A stretch of 64,000 bases of DNA from DATFVA01 sp963815785 (GCA_963815785.1 CAWFHZ010000007.1:744001-808000); one strand, 5' to 3'; positions 17,391 through 27,315 are shown, counted from the first letter of the stretch. Made by a program: numbers and translations. The notes: a model not told the origin generated them from the sequence alone.

Positions 17391-17793
17391 TTTTATTTTG
17401 TAAGGAATCTATCATAGCGGGTATTTCAGCAATAGTAACTTTTAAAGAAGCTTCTTCAGTACTAAACCATTTCCTTTTTCTTAATTCTTTTTCCGGGTAG
17501 TCCTCAAGTATTTTAATAACTTCCATTGAAAATATTTTCATATGAGTTACTCCCAGGTCTTTTTTAATTGCTATAGTTCCCAATTCAATAGTTTCATTTG
17601 ATCCAATAATTCCTGCTTCTTCAAATGCCTCTTTCTTCGCAGATTCAAAAGGTGACAAATTAAATTCAACATAACCTTTGGGGATTATCCATTTCTTTTT
17701 ATTGATAGAAGTGATTAATAGTATTTCCAGACCACCCTCATTTTTTCTGTATGGAATTACTCCGGATTGGTTGAAATTGAATTCCAGTTTCAA
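17383..17793 (-). CDS. Nudix hydrolase family protein with a degenerate Nudix box
   Basis: A 136-residue Nudix fold: SGVIPYRKNEGGLEILLIT, then WIIPKGYVEFNLSPFESAKKEAFEEAGI. The Nudix box G-x5-E-x7-REUxEExGU is matched at KEAFEEAGI, but the first Glu is replaced by Leu (GYVEFNL). The catalytic EExG half is intact, so activity on a nucleoside diphosphate derivative is plausible. The substrate cannot be read from sequence. It lies just downstream of glgC on the same strand, about 58 bases away and convergent with recX. Confidence 0.8.
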   Translation of the reverse strand: MKLEFNFNQSGVIPYRKNEGGLEILLITSINKKKWIIPKGYVEFNLSPFESAKKEAFEEAGIIGSNETIELGTIAIKKDLGVTHMKIFSMEVIKILEDYPEKELRKRKWFSTEEASLKVTIAEIPAMIDSLQNKIK

Positions 17794-17851
17794 GCTATAA
17801 ATATCCTCCTTCTGAAAAGAATAAATCTTAAAACTTTAAAATAAGAAATTC

Positions 17852-19096
17852 TTAGACAGACAGAACTCTGTTTTTCCCAATAACCACTATGCCGCTTTCT
17901 GTAACTTTGAATTTCTTTTTATCACCTTCAAGATCGAAACCTATTTCATACCCTTCAGGAATGTCAACATTCTTATCAATAATAGCACGTCTGATTCTTG
18001 CATGTCTTCCGATGTTACAATTATTAAAAATAATTGAATCAGTGATATATGTATAACTATTAACCCTTACATTTGGTCCTAGTAATGATCTCTCAACCAG
18101 ACCACCCGATACAATTGATCCGTCGCAGATTAGCGAATTTAGAGTTCTGCCCACGCGTTCGCCTTCATGAGAAACTGTTTTAGCCGGCGGAAACTGGTAC
18201 TGATATGTTCTCATCGGCCAGCTCAGATCGTACATATTGAATTCCGGAATGACGTTAATCAAATCCATACTTGCATCAAAATAACTATCTATTGTTCCAA
18301 TATCTTTCCAGTAAGGTTTTTCCTTTTTGTTTTCATCCTGAAACCTGTAAGCAATTACATCAAGATCGGATTTTACCATGTATGGAATTATATCGTGTCC
18401 GAAATCGTTATTTTTTATTTTTTTTCTTTCCATTTCCAGGAAGACTTCACGAAGAATTTCTGCATTAAAAACATAGATCCCCATATTTATAAAGGAGAAC
18501 CCTGGTTTATCCGGTATTTCGGGAGGATTCGGTGGTTTTTCAATAAATGATTGAACCTGATATTTATCATTTACTCCAACAATACCAAATCTGTTTGCCT
18601 CATCTTTCGGTACTTCAATACAGGCAATAGACATTGCGGCTTTCGAGTCCACATGATACTGAAGCATTTTAAGATAATCCATCTTATATATATGATCGCC
18701 ACTTAGAATTAAAACCCATTTTGCTCTTTTATCTGAAGAAAAAAGATTTATATTCTGATAAATCGCATTTGCAGTTCCGAGATACCAGTCATTGTTCAAT
18801 TTTCTCTGGGGAGGCACATTATAGATGAATTCACCCAGCTCGGGATTGAAAATACTCCACGCTTCATACAAGTGCTGATTCAAAGAATCCGATTTATATT
18901 GGGTAAGGACATAAATTCTTCTGAGTCCAGAATTCAGGCAGTTAGAGAGAGCAAAATCAATTATTCTGTACTTACCCCCAAAAGGAACTGCTGGTTTACT
19001 GCGCGGCATAGTCAGTGGATGAAGTCTTTCACCCTGACCACCTGCAAGAAGCATTGTAACGGTATCCCGAAGTATAGATGAACCTGGAAACGTCAT
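17852..19096 (-). CDS. glgC: Glucose-1-phosphate adenylyltransferase (ADP-glucose pyrophosphorylase)
   Basis: GlgC makes ADP-glucose for glycogen. It is 414 residues long. The nucleotidyltransferase N-terminus LLAGGQGERLHPLTMPRSKPAVPFGGKYRIIDFALSN is complete, with ILSGDHIYKMDY, SFIEKP and KPYWKDIGTIDSYFDA downstream. The C-terminal left-handed beta-helix region (SLICDGSIVSGG, RSLLGPNVRVNSY, NCNIGRHARIRRAIIDKNV) is also present. No glycogen synthase lies in the window. Confidence 0.96.
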   Translation of the reverse strand: MTFPGSSILRDTVTMLLAGGQGERLHPLTMPRSKPAVPFGGKYRIIDFALSNCLNSGLRRIYVLTQYKSDSLNQHLYEAWSIFNPELGEFIYNVPPQRKLNNDWYLGTANAIYQNINLFSSDKRAKWVLILSGDHIYKMDYLKMLQYHVDSKAAMSIACIEVPKDEANRFGIVGVNDKYQVQSFIEKPPNPPEIPDKPGFSFINMGIYVFNAEILREVFLEMERKKIKNNDFGHDIIPYMVKSDLDVIAYRFQDENKKEKPYWKDIGTIDSYFDASMDLINVIPEFNMYDLSWPMRTYQYQFPPAKTVSHEGERVGRTLNSLICDGSIVSGGLVERSLLGPNVRVNSYTYITDSIIFNNCNIGRHARIRRAIIDKNVDIPEGYEIGFDLEGDKKKFKVTESGIVVIGKNRVLSV

Positions 19097-19273
19097 AAAG
19101 TAATTTCCCTCATATTTTACATTGAATTGTCGTTTAATATATTCAAATATGATTTGATTGGCAATTGATGAAATTGTTAATTTAAGATATCAATAAATTA
19201 ATTTCTTTTTATGTTAGACAAGTCACTTTCAATTGCGTCTGTCAATCCAGTTAATTTTGCTTCTATTAATAAA

Positions 19274-20986
19274 ATGAAAATCAGGAATAAATTAATATCA
19301 GCGCTAATATTTTTATTATTCTTTTTTGCCGGATGGTATCTGGGATTATCACCCATTCAGCAAAGTTTAAAAAATTCTCTTGAAAGGGGAATCAGGTTAA
19401 AAAATAATGTTACAGGAATTCCGCAAATTTCAGTTCCCTCTGATTACATTTCAGATGACCAATACCAGTTGGATATTCTCCACTACAATCTCAAAATTGA
19501 TCTTCATCCTGAGGAACAGATACTTAAAGGTGACGCTGTTATAACCGGAATCCTAAAGGATAAAAACCTTAAAAAGATTGATCTGAATTTCTATGATAAT
19601 CTGAAAATAAATCAACTAATGGTTAATGGTGAAAAAGCTGAATATTCAAATGAAGGTTCAAGATTAACTATAGACCTTCAAAATAATACCCTTGATACTT
19701 TTAATATTGAAATCAATTATGAAGGCACACCTGAAAGAGGAGGATTCGGTTCATTTACTTTTGGAAAAAAATACGGACATTGGGTTGTTTATAATCTTAG
19801 CGAACCTAACTATGCTTCAACTTGGTTCCCCTGTAATGATATGCCTTCAGATAAAGCTTATCTCGATATTTATTTAACTAACGATACATCTTATGTTTCA
19901 GCCTCAAACGGAATTTTGGTTGACACATTAACTAACGGGTCAAGACGAACTTATCATTGGAAAACACTTTATCCGATATCCACTTATTTAGTTTGTCTCT
20001 ATTCATCCGTCTATTCTAATTTTTCCGACCAGTATATTTCTCAGGATCAAAAAGATACAATGCCTGTTGAATATTATGCTTTCCCTGAAGATTTAAAAAA
20101 TGCAAAGATTGATTTTAAAGGTCATGTTGGAATGATAGATTTCTTTTCAAAAACTTTTGGTGAGTATCCTTTTATAAAAGAAAAATACGGAGTTGCTGAA
20201 TTCCTTTGGCAGATTGGTGCAATGGAACATCAGACCCTTACAGGTATCGGTTCTAACTTTGTGAGCGGCAGAAGATTCTTTACAGATATATATGTTCACG
20301 AACTTGCACATCAATGGTTTGGTGATGCTGTTGGTCCTGAAACCTGGAAAGATATCTGGCTTAATGAGGGGTTTGCAACATACTCTGAGGCATTGTATAT
20401 GGAACACCTTGCCGGTGAAAAAGCTCTGCGTTCAACAATGATGGGCAAATTTGATGATAATTTTTCAGGTACGGTATACAATCCCGGTGATGATATGTTT
20501 GGTTCAGTAGTTTACGATAAAGGGGCTTGGGTACTTCATATGCTTCGCTGGGAAATCGGTGATAAAAATTTCTTTAAAAGTCTTCGAAATTATTATGAAA
20601 AATATAAATACAAGAATGCTTCAACAGAGGATTTTAAGAAAGTCTGTGAAGAAACATCTGGTAAAAATTTAGCACAGTTCTTCAAGCAATGGATTTATGA
20701 TGGCGATAATGTTCCTAAAATAGGATATAAATGGGGAGAGAAAAATGAAACAGATTCTACTTATACTATTACGTTAAAGCTTAAAGAAATTCAGAAAGGT
20801 TATTCTGATTATAATCTACCTATAGAGTTTCTTTTAAAATCAGAATCAGGAAAGACTTTGACTGAGAAGGTTCTCTTAAATTCAAATGAAGAAGATTTCA
20901 AATTTACAGCAGGTTTTGTACCTGTTGAAGTAATTCCAGATCCCGATAACAGACTGCTTGCCTATTTTAAGTTAATTGGTGATTAA
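19274..20986 (+). CDS. M1 family zinc aminopeptidase, membrane-anchored
   Basis: An M1 peptidase that removes N-terminal residues. The zinc site HELAHQWFGD lies at 342-351 and the third ligand Glu at 365 (WLNEGFATY), counted from ATG 19274. The GAMEH exopeptidase motif appears as GAMEHQTLTG. I chose ATG 19274 because it directly precedes a signal anchor (MKIRNKLISALIFLLFFFAG); the open frame extends upstream to 19211. At about 570 residues it lacks the long C-terminal HEAT domain of PepN. It is probably periplasmic or surface-facing. Confidence 0.92.
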   Translation: MKIRNKLISALIFLLFFFAGWYLGLSPIQQSLKNSLERGIRLKNNVTGIPQISVPSDYISDDQYQLDILHYNLKIDLHPEEQILKGDAVITGILKDKNLKKIDLNFYDNLKINQLMVNGEKAEYSNEGSRLTIDLQNNTLDTFNIEINYEGTPERGGFGSFTFGKKYGHWVVYNLSEPNYASTWFPCNDMPSDKAYLDIYLTNDTSYVSASNGILVDTLTNGSRRTYHWKTLYPISTYLVCLYSSVYSNFSDQYISQDQKDTMPVEYYAFPEDLKNAKIDFKGHVGMIDFFSKTFGEYPFIKEKYGVAEFLWQIGAMEHQTLTGIGSNFVSGRRFFTDIYVHELAHQWFGDAVGPETWKDIWLNEGFATYSEALYMEHLAGEKALRSTMMGKFDDNFSGTVYNPGDDMFGSVVYDKGAWVLHMLRWEIGDKNFFKSLRNYYEKYKYKNASTEDFKKVCEETSGKNLAQFFKQWIYDGDNVPKIGYKWGEKNETDSTYTITLKLKEIQKGYSDYNLPIEFLLKSESGKTLTEKVLLNSNEEDFKFTAGFVPVEVIPDPDNRLLAYFKLIGD

Positions 20987-21041
20987 ATTTGGTTTTTATT
21001 TTCAAAATAGCATTCTTTAATTTTAATAATAACCATTTTTA

Positions 21042-21773
21042 TTGTTTGTGAAAGATTCGTACCTATTCATATCAGATATTCACCTTGGACTGCAAACCCG
21101 GGAGATTGAAATTAAAAAAGAACGGCTCCTGGTAGATTTTTTAGAATTTGCAAAGAATGAAGCAACAGAACTTTTCATAGTTGGAGATCTTTTTGATTAC
21201 TGGTTTGAATATAAAAGAGTTTATCAAAAAGGTTTTTTCAGAACATTAACTGCTTTGCAGAATATTACAGAAGCCGGGATAAAGCTTCATTATTTTATTG
21301 GCAATCATGATTTTATGCATGGTGATTTTTTTGAAAAGGAAATCGGTGCAATTATGTATGATGATCCGATTGAGAGGGAGTTAAATGGTAAAAAGTTTTT
21401 TATTGGACATGGCGATGGCCTTGTGAAAAATGACACAGGTTATAATATCCTTAAAAAGATAATGCGGAACAAAACGCTTCAAACTTTGTATTCATGGATT
21501 CATCCTGACATTGGTGTTGCAATTGCCAGCGGAACAAGCAAATCAAGCCGTGAATACACTTCGAAAAAAGATTATGGTGAAATAGACGGATTATTTGAAG
21601 CTGCGAGGAATAAAATTGATGCAGGATTTGATTATGTTATTTTCGGTCATTTACATAACAGGCAGTTTGAACATTACAAGAATGGATTGTATATCAACCT
21701 GGGTTCCTGGCTGGATGCCCCCTGCTACGGAATCTTCAAAGAAAATAAGTTTGAAATTGTAGAGTGGAAATAA
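21042..21773 (+). CDS. lpxH: LpxH-like UDP-2,3-diacylglucosamine diphosphatase (metallophosphoesterase)
   Basis: A calcineurin-like phosphoesterase with all metal motifs: DIHLG, GDLFDYWFEYK, GNHDF, GHGDG and FGHLHNRQ. The 243-residue length and the segments around YWFEYKRVYQKG and DPIERELNGKKFFIGHGDGL match the LpxH branch, which makes lipid X in lipid A synthesis. Bacteroidota relatives carry this form. The start may be TTG 21042 or GTG 21048; no strong ribosome site decides. The PBP1A gene follows after 1 base. Confidence 0.82.
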   Translation: MFVKDSYLFISDIHLGLQTREIEIKKERLLVDFLEFAKNEATELFIVGDLFDYWFEYKRVYQKGFFRTLTALQNITEAGIKLHYFIGNHDFMHGDFFEKEIGAIMYDDPIERELNGKKFFIGHGDGLVKNDTGYNILKKIMRNKTLQTLYSWIHPDIGVAIASGTSKSSREYTSKKDYGEIDGLFEAARNKIDAGFDYVIFGHLHNRQFEHYKNGLYINLGSWLDAPCYGIFKENKFEIVEWK

Positions 21774-21774
21774 T

Positions 21775-24058
21775 ATGGCAAAGAAAAATTATTCAGATTC
21801 AGATATGAAGAAATATTTTAACGATTCGAAATATCGGAATAAGAAAAAAAAGAAAAGCCCTGAGGGACGCAGAAATAAACTCATTGCTGCCGGAATTCTC
21901 TTTTACTCTATTCATCGCGTTCGCAATATATATATTCAGCGGATTGCCTTCCCTTGAAGAACTGGAAAATCCAAAACCTGTACTTGCAAGTAAAGTATAT
22001 ACTGCAGACGGAGAAGTTCTTGGTCAGTTTTTCATAGAAAACAGAATTGAAACCGATATTGACAGCATTCCCAAGCCGTTGATACAGGCGCTTATTTCAA
22101 CTGAGGACAGAAGATTTTACGATCATTGGGGTGTAGATCTCTCACGGTTTGCTAAAGCAATGGTAAAAAATATTTTTACTTTTTCAAGAGAAGGTGCCAG
22201 TACAATTACTCAGCAGTTAGCCAAAAATCTTTACAAACTAAAAAGCCATAATGAAAATATTTTTGAAACGGGGATTAGAAAAATAAGGGAATGGATAACT
22301 GCAATTCAAATAGAAAAAACTTATACAAAAAATGAGATACTGGAACTTTATCTGAACGTTTCATATTTCGGAAAAGGTGCTTATGGAATAGAATCTGCCT
22401 CCCAGGAATATTTTGGTAAAGATGCCTCTGAACTTACAATCCCGGAAGCTGCACTCTTTGTTGCCCTGTTAAAATCATCTGCTAATTATGACCCGGTTTC
22501 TCACTACAATAATGCGATGGCGAGAAGAAATCTGGTAATGGCAAACATGGTTGATGTAGGTTTTCTCGGTAAAGAAAAATACGATGAATTAAAACAGCAA
22601 CCTATTGTCCTTACTTCCGAAAAAGTTGGTGGAATAAAATCGAATGCTCCCAGTTTTATGGAATACATAAGACAACAAATGACTTCGATGGCAAATAAAT
22701 ACGGTTACGATCTTTACCGTGATGGATTGAATATATATACATCATTGGATATGAGGATGCAGAAGATTGCCAATAAAGCATGCGAAGATCACTTGGCTGA
22801 ATACCAGAAACTTTTTGATAAATACTGGAGCTGGAATAAAAACAAAAGTCTCCTTGCAAGTTTGGTTGATCGCGCTATCAGAGATTCAAAAGTTTACAGA
22901 AAAACTTCTGATAAAGAAGAACGCGCAGTTGTCTATAATCGGTTAAAGAACAATGAAGCGTTTGTTGATTCTGTTAAAAAAGACGCTACAAAAATTGAAA
23001 CCGGGTTTGTAGTTATTGATCCTTCAAATGGACAGATACGAGCAATGGTTGGGGGTCAGAACCAGGATTTTGGAAGAGGATTAAACCATGTTACGGGAAT
23101 TAAAAGACAGCCCGGATCTGCATTTAAACCTTTCGTATATACAACCGCTATTGATAACGGATACTTTCCTGCATATACATTACTTAATCAGAAATTTGAT
23201 TATAAAGGATGGTCACCTAATAATGCCGGTGATGAGTACGGCGGTTATATTACCTTACGGGAAGCACTTGCTCATTCAATTAATGTTGTTGCTGGAAGAA
23301 TGACCATAAGCGATATAGCTCCTCCATCACAGGTTGTTAAGTTTGCGCACAAAATGGGAATTGAATCAGATTTAAATCCTTATCCTTCTATTGCTCTCGG
23401 TACTTCGGAAGTATCTCCATTAGAACTAGTTTCAGCTTATGGAACCCTCGCAAACAAAGGTGTTCATGTAGAACCTATTTCTATATTACGAATTGAAGAT
23501 AGGAACGGAATTTTAATTGCAGAGTTTGCTCCCGAATATACTGAAGCTATCTCTCCGCAGACTGCTTCGATAGTTACGGATATGATGCAGGATGTTGTTA
23601 ATTACGGAACCGGTGCTGGTTTGAGAAGATATTTCCAATATCCGGCTGCTGGCAAAACGGGAACTACACAAGATTATGCTGATGCTTGGTTTGTGGGATT
23701 CACTCCTCAACTTGTTGCAGGTGCTTGGGTTGGATTTGATGATCATAGAATTAAATTTACTAACTGGTACGGACAGGGAGCAAAAGCCGCTTTACCAATT
23801 TGGGGAAAATTTATGGAAGGAGTCTATAAAAAACTGAACCTGCCATTAAAATATTTTGAGCTTGCACCGGGAGTTGTTTCAATGGAATTTTGTAAAGCTA
23901 CAATGGATCTGGGAGACACACGACTTGCTACTTCAAGTTGTCCTGATGTTTATACGGATATAATAAATCAGAAAAATCTTCCGCCTAACTGTGATATACA
24001 TTCGGGCGGCGGGAAAATTAAAAAAGAAGAAGATAAAAGAGGCGATACAGGCTGGTAG
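21775..24058 (+). CDS. mrcA: Penicillin-binding protein 1A (bifunctional transglycosylase/transpeptidase), frameshifted in this sequence
   Basis: PBP1A polymerises glycan strands and crosslinks peptides. An N-terminal cytoplasmic Lys-rich segment (KKKKKSPEGRRNK), one transmembrane helix, the GT51 domain (STEDRRFYDHWGVD, GASTITQQLAKN), and a transpeptidase domain with RQPGSAFKPF (catalytic Ser), SINVVAG (SxN) and KTGTTQD (KTG) are all seen. The frame breaks at 21901-21904: removing one T of TTTT restores the helix AGILFTLFIAFAIYIFSG. The long second frame starts at 21884. This gene should be intact in the cell, so I treat it as one gene. Confidence 0.93.
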
Positions 24059-24162
24059 GGAGCAATTAAAAATTATAAATGAATAATTTACAATTATGTA
24101 ATTAGGAAAAATATTCTGTTAATTGTAATTTTGAATCGATTAAATTTTTAATTTTTCATTGT

Positions 24163-24170
24163 TAAATTTG
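24163..24170 (+). promoter_or_regulatory. -7 box upstream of the broken tRNA-Leu
   Basis: TAAATTTG matches TAnnTTTG and lies 12 bases before the tRNA-like sequence. A matching -33 TTTG at the right distance is not visible, so confidence is low. Confidence 0.3.
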
Positions 24171-24181
24171 CATTATAATTT

Positions 24182-24241
24182 GCTCGGATGGCGGAACCCG
24201 CCTACCGGCAGGCAGGTTGGAAGACGTGCTAAGTTCAATGA
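24182..24241 (+). pseudogene. tRNA-Leu(CAA) remnant split by a palindromic repeat insertion
   Basis: The sequence aligns with the intact tRNA-Leu at 24325: GCTCGGATGGCGGAA (acceptor and D-arm start), then about 20 foreign bases (CCCGCCTACCGGCAGGCAGG, 24197-24216), then TTGGAAGACGTGCTAAGTTCAATG, which resumes the D-loop through an anticodon loop reading CAA. The similarity ends after the anticodon; the variable arm, T-arm and 3' acceptor strand are missing. The inserted bases contain the near-palindrome GCCTACCGGCAGGC. Confidence 0.6.
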
Positions 24242-24324
24242 GTGAAATTTTAAAGCTATTCTAAACATAAAATTAAATGCAGAAAACTTATAAAGTTCCG
24301 GTAAGTGAAAATTAAAAAAATAAT

Positions 24325-24408
24325 GCCCGGATGGCGGAATTGGTAGACGCGCTAGGTTCAGGGTCTAGTCCATGTACTTGGGTGGGGGTTCGAGTCCCCC
24401 TTCGGGCA
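24325..24408 (+). tRNA. tRNA-Leu (CAG)
   Basis: An 84-base class II tRNA. The acceptor GCCCGGA (24325-24331) pairs with TTCGGGC (24401-24407), with A at 24408. The anticodon loop TTCAGGG gives CAG. A long variable arm and a T-arm GGTTCGAGTCC are present. A terminator follows. Confidence 0.96.
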
Positions 24409-24419
24409 CGAAAAAAATC

Positions 24420-24456
24420 AGCCGTAACTATTAATGAGTTTACGGCTTTTTCTTTT
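24420..24456 (+). terminator. Rho-independent terminator after tRNA-Leu
   Basis: AGCCGTAA (24420-24427) pairs with TTACGGCT (24440-24447) and runs into a T-rich tract. It closes the tRNA-Leu unit. I see nothing definite in the 186 bases between it and the next gene. Confidence 0.75.
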
Positions 24457-24642
24457 AAAGAGAATTTACTCAAAACATTAATTTTCTCTGATTTATTAAA
24501 CCTCTGTCCCTTTTAAACTATTATCATCTACTATAACGGCGGATCTGAAAAATTCAGATTAAAGCTCCGATCATTAAAACAACAACATAATTACTATTTC
24601 AAGTTAAGATTAATTCATTTTCAGGAAGGCACAAAAATAAAT

Positions 24643-25620
24643 ATGAAAATCAAACTGATATTATTTATTGTTTTTACAGTGATTGGAAAAACTTTCGGAA
24701 GTTGCGGTTCTGAAAATTGTCCATTGTATCATTTTCATTATAATGCAACAGGAGGACTACATTTAAGACTTTACAATGAATATATCAACCAGGATAAAAT
24801 TTATGTCGGGACAAATTTATCTGCTATCGGAGCAGTGCCTGAGGATCACGATGAGGTAAGCACTTTGAATTCTATTACGGCAATTCAGCTGCAGTATGGG
24901 ATAAACACCAGGTTTGATATCGGCTTTATACTTCCATATATACACAGAGAGCACAATCATATTCATCATGAAGATGGGGCAGATAATTGGGAAAACTGGA
25001 ACTTCAGCGGAATGGGTGATATTTCTATTCTGGGTAACTATTCACTTATCGTTCCGTCCATGAAAAAAGAAATTTATCTTGGTATATCTTTCGGAGTAAA
25101 GTTCCCAACAGGTGTAACAGATGATGTTAATGCAGAGGGAGAGCAGGCAGAGGTTACTATTCAACCGGGAAGCGGTTCGCTGGATGTGCTTTTGGGATTG
25201 AATTTCAGGTATCCATTATTCACAATTCAAACAACTGTAGCTGATGAATATTCCACAATTCCATTAATCCTGGGTTTATCATATAAAATTCCGGGGAAGG
25301 GAACTGATGATTATCAGTTCGGCAATAGTATATTATTTTCTGTGGGATCAGGTTACCAGATGACAAAAAAAGCAAGTTTAACTTTACAGTTAAATATCCG
25401 AAATCTTGCTTTTGCTAATGTTGGCAATACAGATGAACCACGCGAAAATACCGGAGGTACATGGGTTTATTTAAGTCCCGGTTTAAATCTGAATCTGACT
25501 GAAAACTTTTCATTTTTCGGCATCATCCAACTGCCTGTGTACCTGAATGTACACGGTATTCAGCAGGCTTCGAGTTTTAATCTGCAACTTGGAATTTCTG
25601 CTAATACAAGTTTATTGTAA
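24643..25620 (+). CDS. Outer-membrane beta-barrel-like protein with His-rich loop, unknown
   Basis: A 325-residue protein with a signal peptide (MKIKLILFIVFTVIGKTFGS) and alternating strands ending in aromatic residues, as in outer-membrane barrels (QLQYGINTRFDIGFILPY, FFGIIQLPVYLNVHGIQQA). The mature N-terminus has a CGSENCPLYHFHY segment, and an early loop is very His-rich (HREHNHIHHEDG, about residues 105-116), suggesting metal binding. The architecture resembles the MetA-pathway/transporter-like porins in Pfam. No family could be assigned. It is separated by 143 bases from a membrane protein downstream. Confidence 0.6.
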   Translation: MKIKLILFIVFTVIGKTFGSCGSENCPLYHFHYNATGGLHLRLYNEYINQDKIYVGTNLSAIGAVPEDHDEVSTLNSITAIQLQYGINTRFDIGFILPYIHREHNHIHHEDGADNWENWNFSGMGDISILGNYSLIVPSMKKEIYLGISFGVKFPTGVTDDVNAEGEQAEVTIQPGSGSLDVLLGLNFRYPLFTIQTTVADEYSTIPLILGLSYKIPGKGTDDYQFGNSILFSVGSGYQMTKKASLTLQLNIRNLAFANVGNTDEPRENTGGTWVYLSPGLNLNLTENFSFFGIIQLPVYLNVHGIQQASSFNLQLGISANTSLL

Positions 25621-25763
25621 TAATATTATATTATTAAGCAAAAACTGTAATTCATTGGATATAATTTATTAGCGATGAAAGTTTGTTCGATTCCACTTTA
25701 AAATTAGTTTCTGTTTTTTTTATTTTTCAGATGTAAATACTAAAATCTTATTCCGGGGAGAAT

Positions 25764-26585
25764 ATGAATTTTCAGAACTCTAAGACAATCGCTTACCTTT
25801 CAATTTTGTTAACTATTTTTTTAGCAGTGGCTTCATTTTTCGGAGTCTTCGTGCCAGAAACTTATAGCCGCGATAATTTATCTATTGCAGTTCAGGGAAT
25901 CGGGCAGGATATATTTGATTTATTTATTGTAGTACCATTCCTAATTATTTTATTGATCCTTGTTTTAAGGAATAATAAAAAAGCAGCTTTCATTTTCGGA
26001 GGAACTGTTTTTTATATATTGTATTCATACTTTATTTATAGTTTCGGTGTTCATTTCAATTATATGTTTGTTTTCTATTGTTTCACTTTGGGGTCATCAT
26101 TTTATTTATTTGTACTTCTTATTACAGAATTATACAGATTTGATATTAAGATCTGGTTTGAAAATCGTTTGCCATTAAAATCAATCGCTTCATTACTTAT
26201 TATTATAGCACTGATGTTTTATGGGTTGTGGTTTAGTGATATTTTACCCGCAATATTCAACAATTCTGTTCCAGAGTCAGTGAGCAATTATAGTTTACTT
26301 ACAAACCCTGTGCATGTAATGGACATATCATTTATGCTCCCCGGTTTAATTATCACATCCGTTCTATTAATTAAAAGAAAGAAAACCGGTTTTATCTTGG
26401 CTCCGATACTTCTCGTATTTACTATTATGTTATCACTTTCTTTAATTTCAATGGCTGTTTTGCTTAAAGTAAGAAATGTGAGTGAAGATTTATCACTTGT
26501 CTGGATATTCGGTGTACTCGCAGTTATTAGCTGTATATTTTTATTCCTTTTTCTGAGAAGAATAAAACAATTTGAATCCAATTAA
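25764..26585 (+). CDS. Polytopic membrane protein, unknown
   Basis: A 273-residue protein with about eight predicted helices, including SILLTIFLAVASFFGVFV, LFIVVPFLIILLILVL, AAFIFGGTVFYILYSYFIY, SLLIIIALMFYGLWF, LLVFTIMLSLSLISMAVLL and a last helix LAVISCIFLFLFLRR. A ribosome site (GGGGAGA) precedes the ATG. I recognise no catalytic motif or family. Its stop codon lies close to or inside the start of the following lipoprotein gene, so the two form an operon. Confidence 0.55.
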   Translation: MNFQNSKTIAYLSILLTIFLAVASFFGVFVPETYSRDNLSIAVQGIGQDIFDLFIVVPFLIILLILVLRNNKKAAFIFGGTVFYILYSYFIYSFGVHFNYMFVFYCFTLGSSFYLFVLLITELYRFDIKIWFENRLPLKSIASLLIIIALMFYGLWFSDILPAIFNNSVPESVSNYSLLTNPVHVMDISFMLPGLIITSVLLIKRKKTGFILAPILLVFTIMLSLSLISMAVLLKVRNVSEDLSLVWIFGVLAVISCIFLFLFLRRIKQFESN

Positions 26586-26589
26586 AAAG

Positions 26590-27315
26590 ATGTTTAATAT
26601 TTTCAAATTAATAATTTTAATAATATTTATTTCTATTGTTTCCTTTAACTGCGAGAGAGATTTAACATCATCAACTGATTTTTCTTCTGTCGGGTCAATT
26701 ACTATTTTAAATCCGAAAGGCGGCGAAAGATATTCTGTTGATGAATCGGTAAATGTTGAGTGGGAAACGAATAATTTGAATGAAGACCTCAGAATTGAAT
26801 TAATTAACAATGATCAATCAGTTTTTGCGGTCAATAATATTCCAAATACAGGAAATTATTTTTTCCAGATACCCGGATCTGTTGCTCCATCCAAAACATA
26901 TCAGTTAAAAATTGAATCAGTGATTCACCCTGAAGTCTTCGATATAAATAGATCTTATTTTGAAATAGCACCGAAAATTGACGGGCGCTGGTTTTATTCA
27001 AATCTTACTGAAGATTCCGGGTTAGAGATTGACCTGGAATTATTGAGCTTTATTAATAATTCATTTATCGGAAGTGGTACATTTCATTTGAGGTATATTT
27101 CTTTCGGAGAGATAACTGATTATATGATGGCAGACACTATAGGAGGAATCCTTTCATATCCTGATATGAGTTTTACAATGAAAGAGAACAATAATAAAGA
27201 ATTCAATTTTATCGGGAAAATGACTACTAATAATAAAATACAGGGCAGAATATTTGGAGTGGTTAACAATACTTACGGAAATCTGAATGATTCTCTGACA
27301 CTAATAAGGAAGTAA
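26590..27315 (+). CDS. Lipoprotein with a Kre9/KNH-like (GPI-anchored Ser/Thr-rich family) domain
   Basis: The N-terminus (MFNIFKLIILIIFISIVSFNCERD) is a lipoprotein signal with the lipid Cys at about 21. Residues about 35-125 match the Kre9/KNH-like fold: GSITILNPKGGERYSVDESVNVEWETNN, then a NTGNYFFQIPGS turn and a Y-x-L-x-I-E end. This domain occurs in many surface proteins of this phylum and is probably a beta-sandwich for binding or structure. The C-terminal 100 residues are unassigned beta-rich sequence. I prefer ATG 26590 over TTG 26572. Confidence 0.6.
   Translation: MFNIFKLIILIIFISIVSFNCERDLTSSTDFSSVGSITILNPKGGERYSVDESVNVEWETNNLNEDLRIELINNDQSVFAVNNIPNTGNYFFQIPGSVAPSKTYQLKIESVIHPEVFDINRSYFEIAPKIDGRWFYSNLTEDSGLEIDLELLSFINNSFIGSGTFHLRYISFGEITDYMMADTIGGILSYPDMSFTMKENNNKEFNFIGKMTTNNKIQGRIFGVVNNTYGNLNDSLTLIRK

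Noticed and set aside
24182..24300. Intact tRNA-Leu at the first tRNA-like site
   Set aside because: No matching 3' acceptor strand (CCGAGC) or T-arm lies within 120 bases, and the D-arm is interrupted, so it is a remnant.
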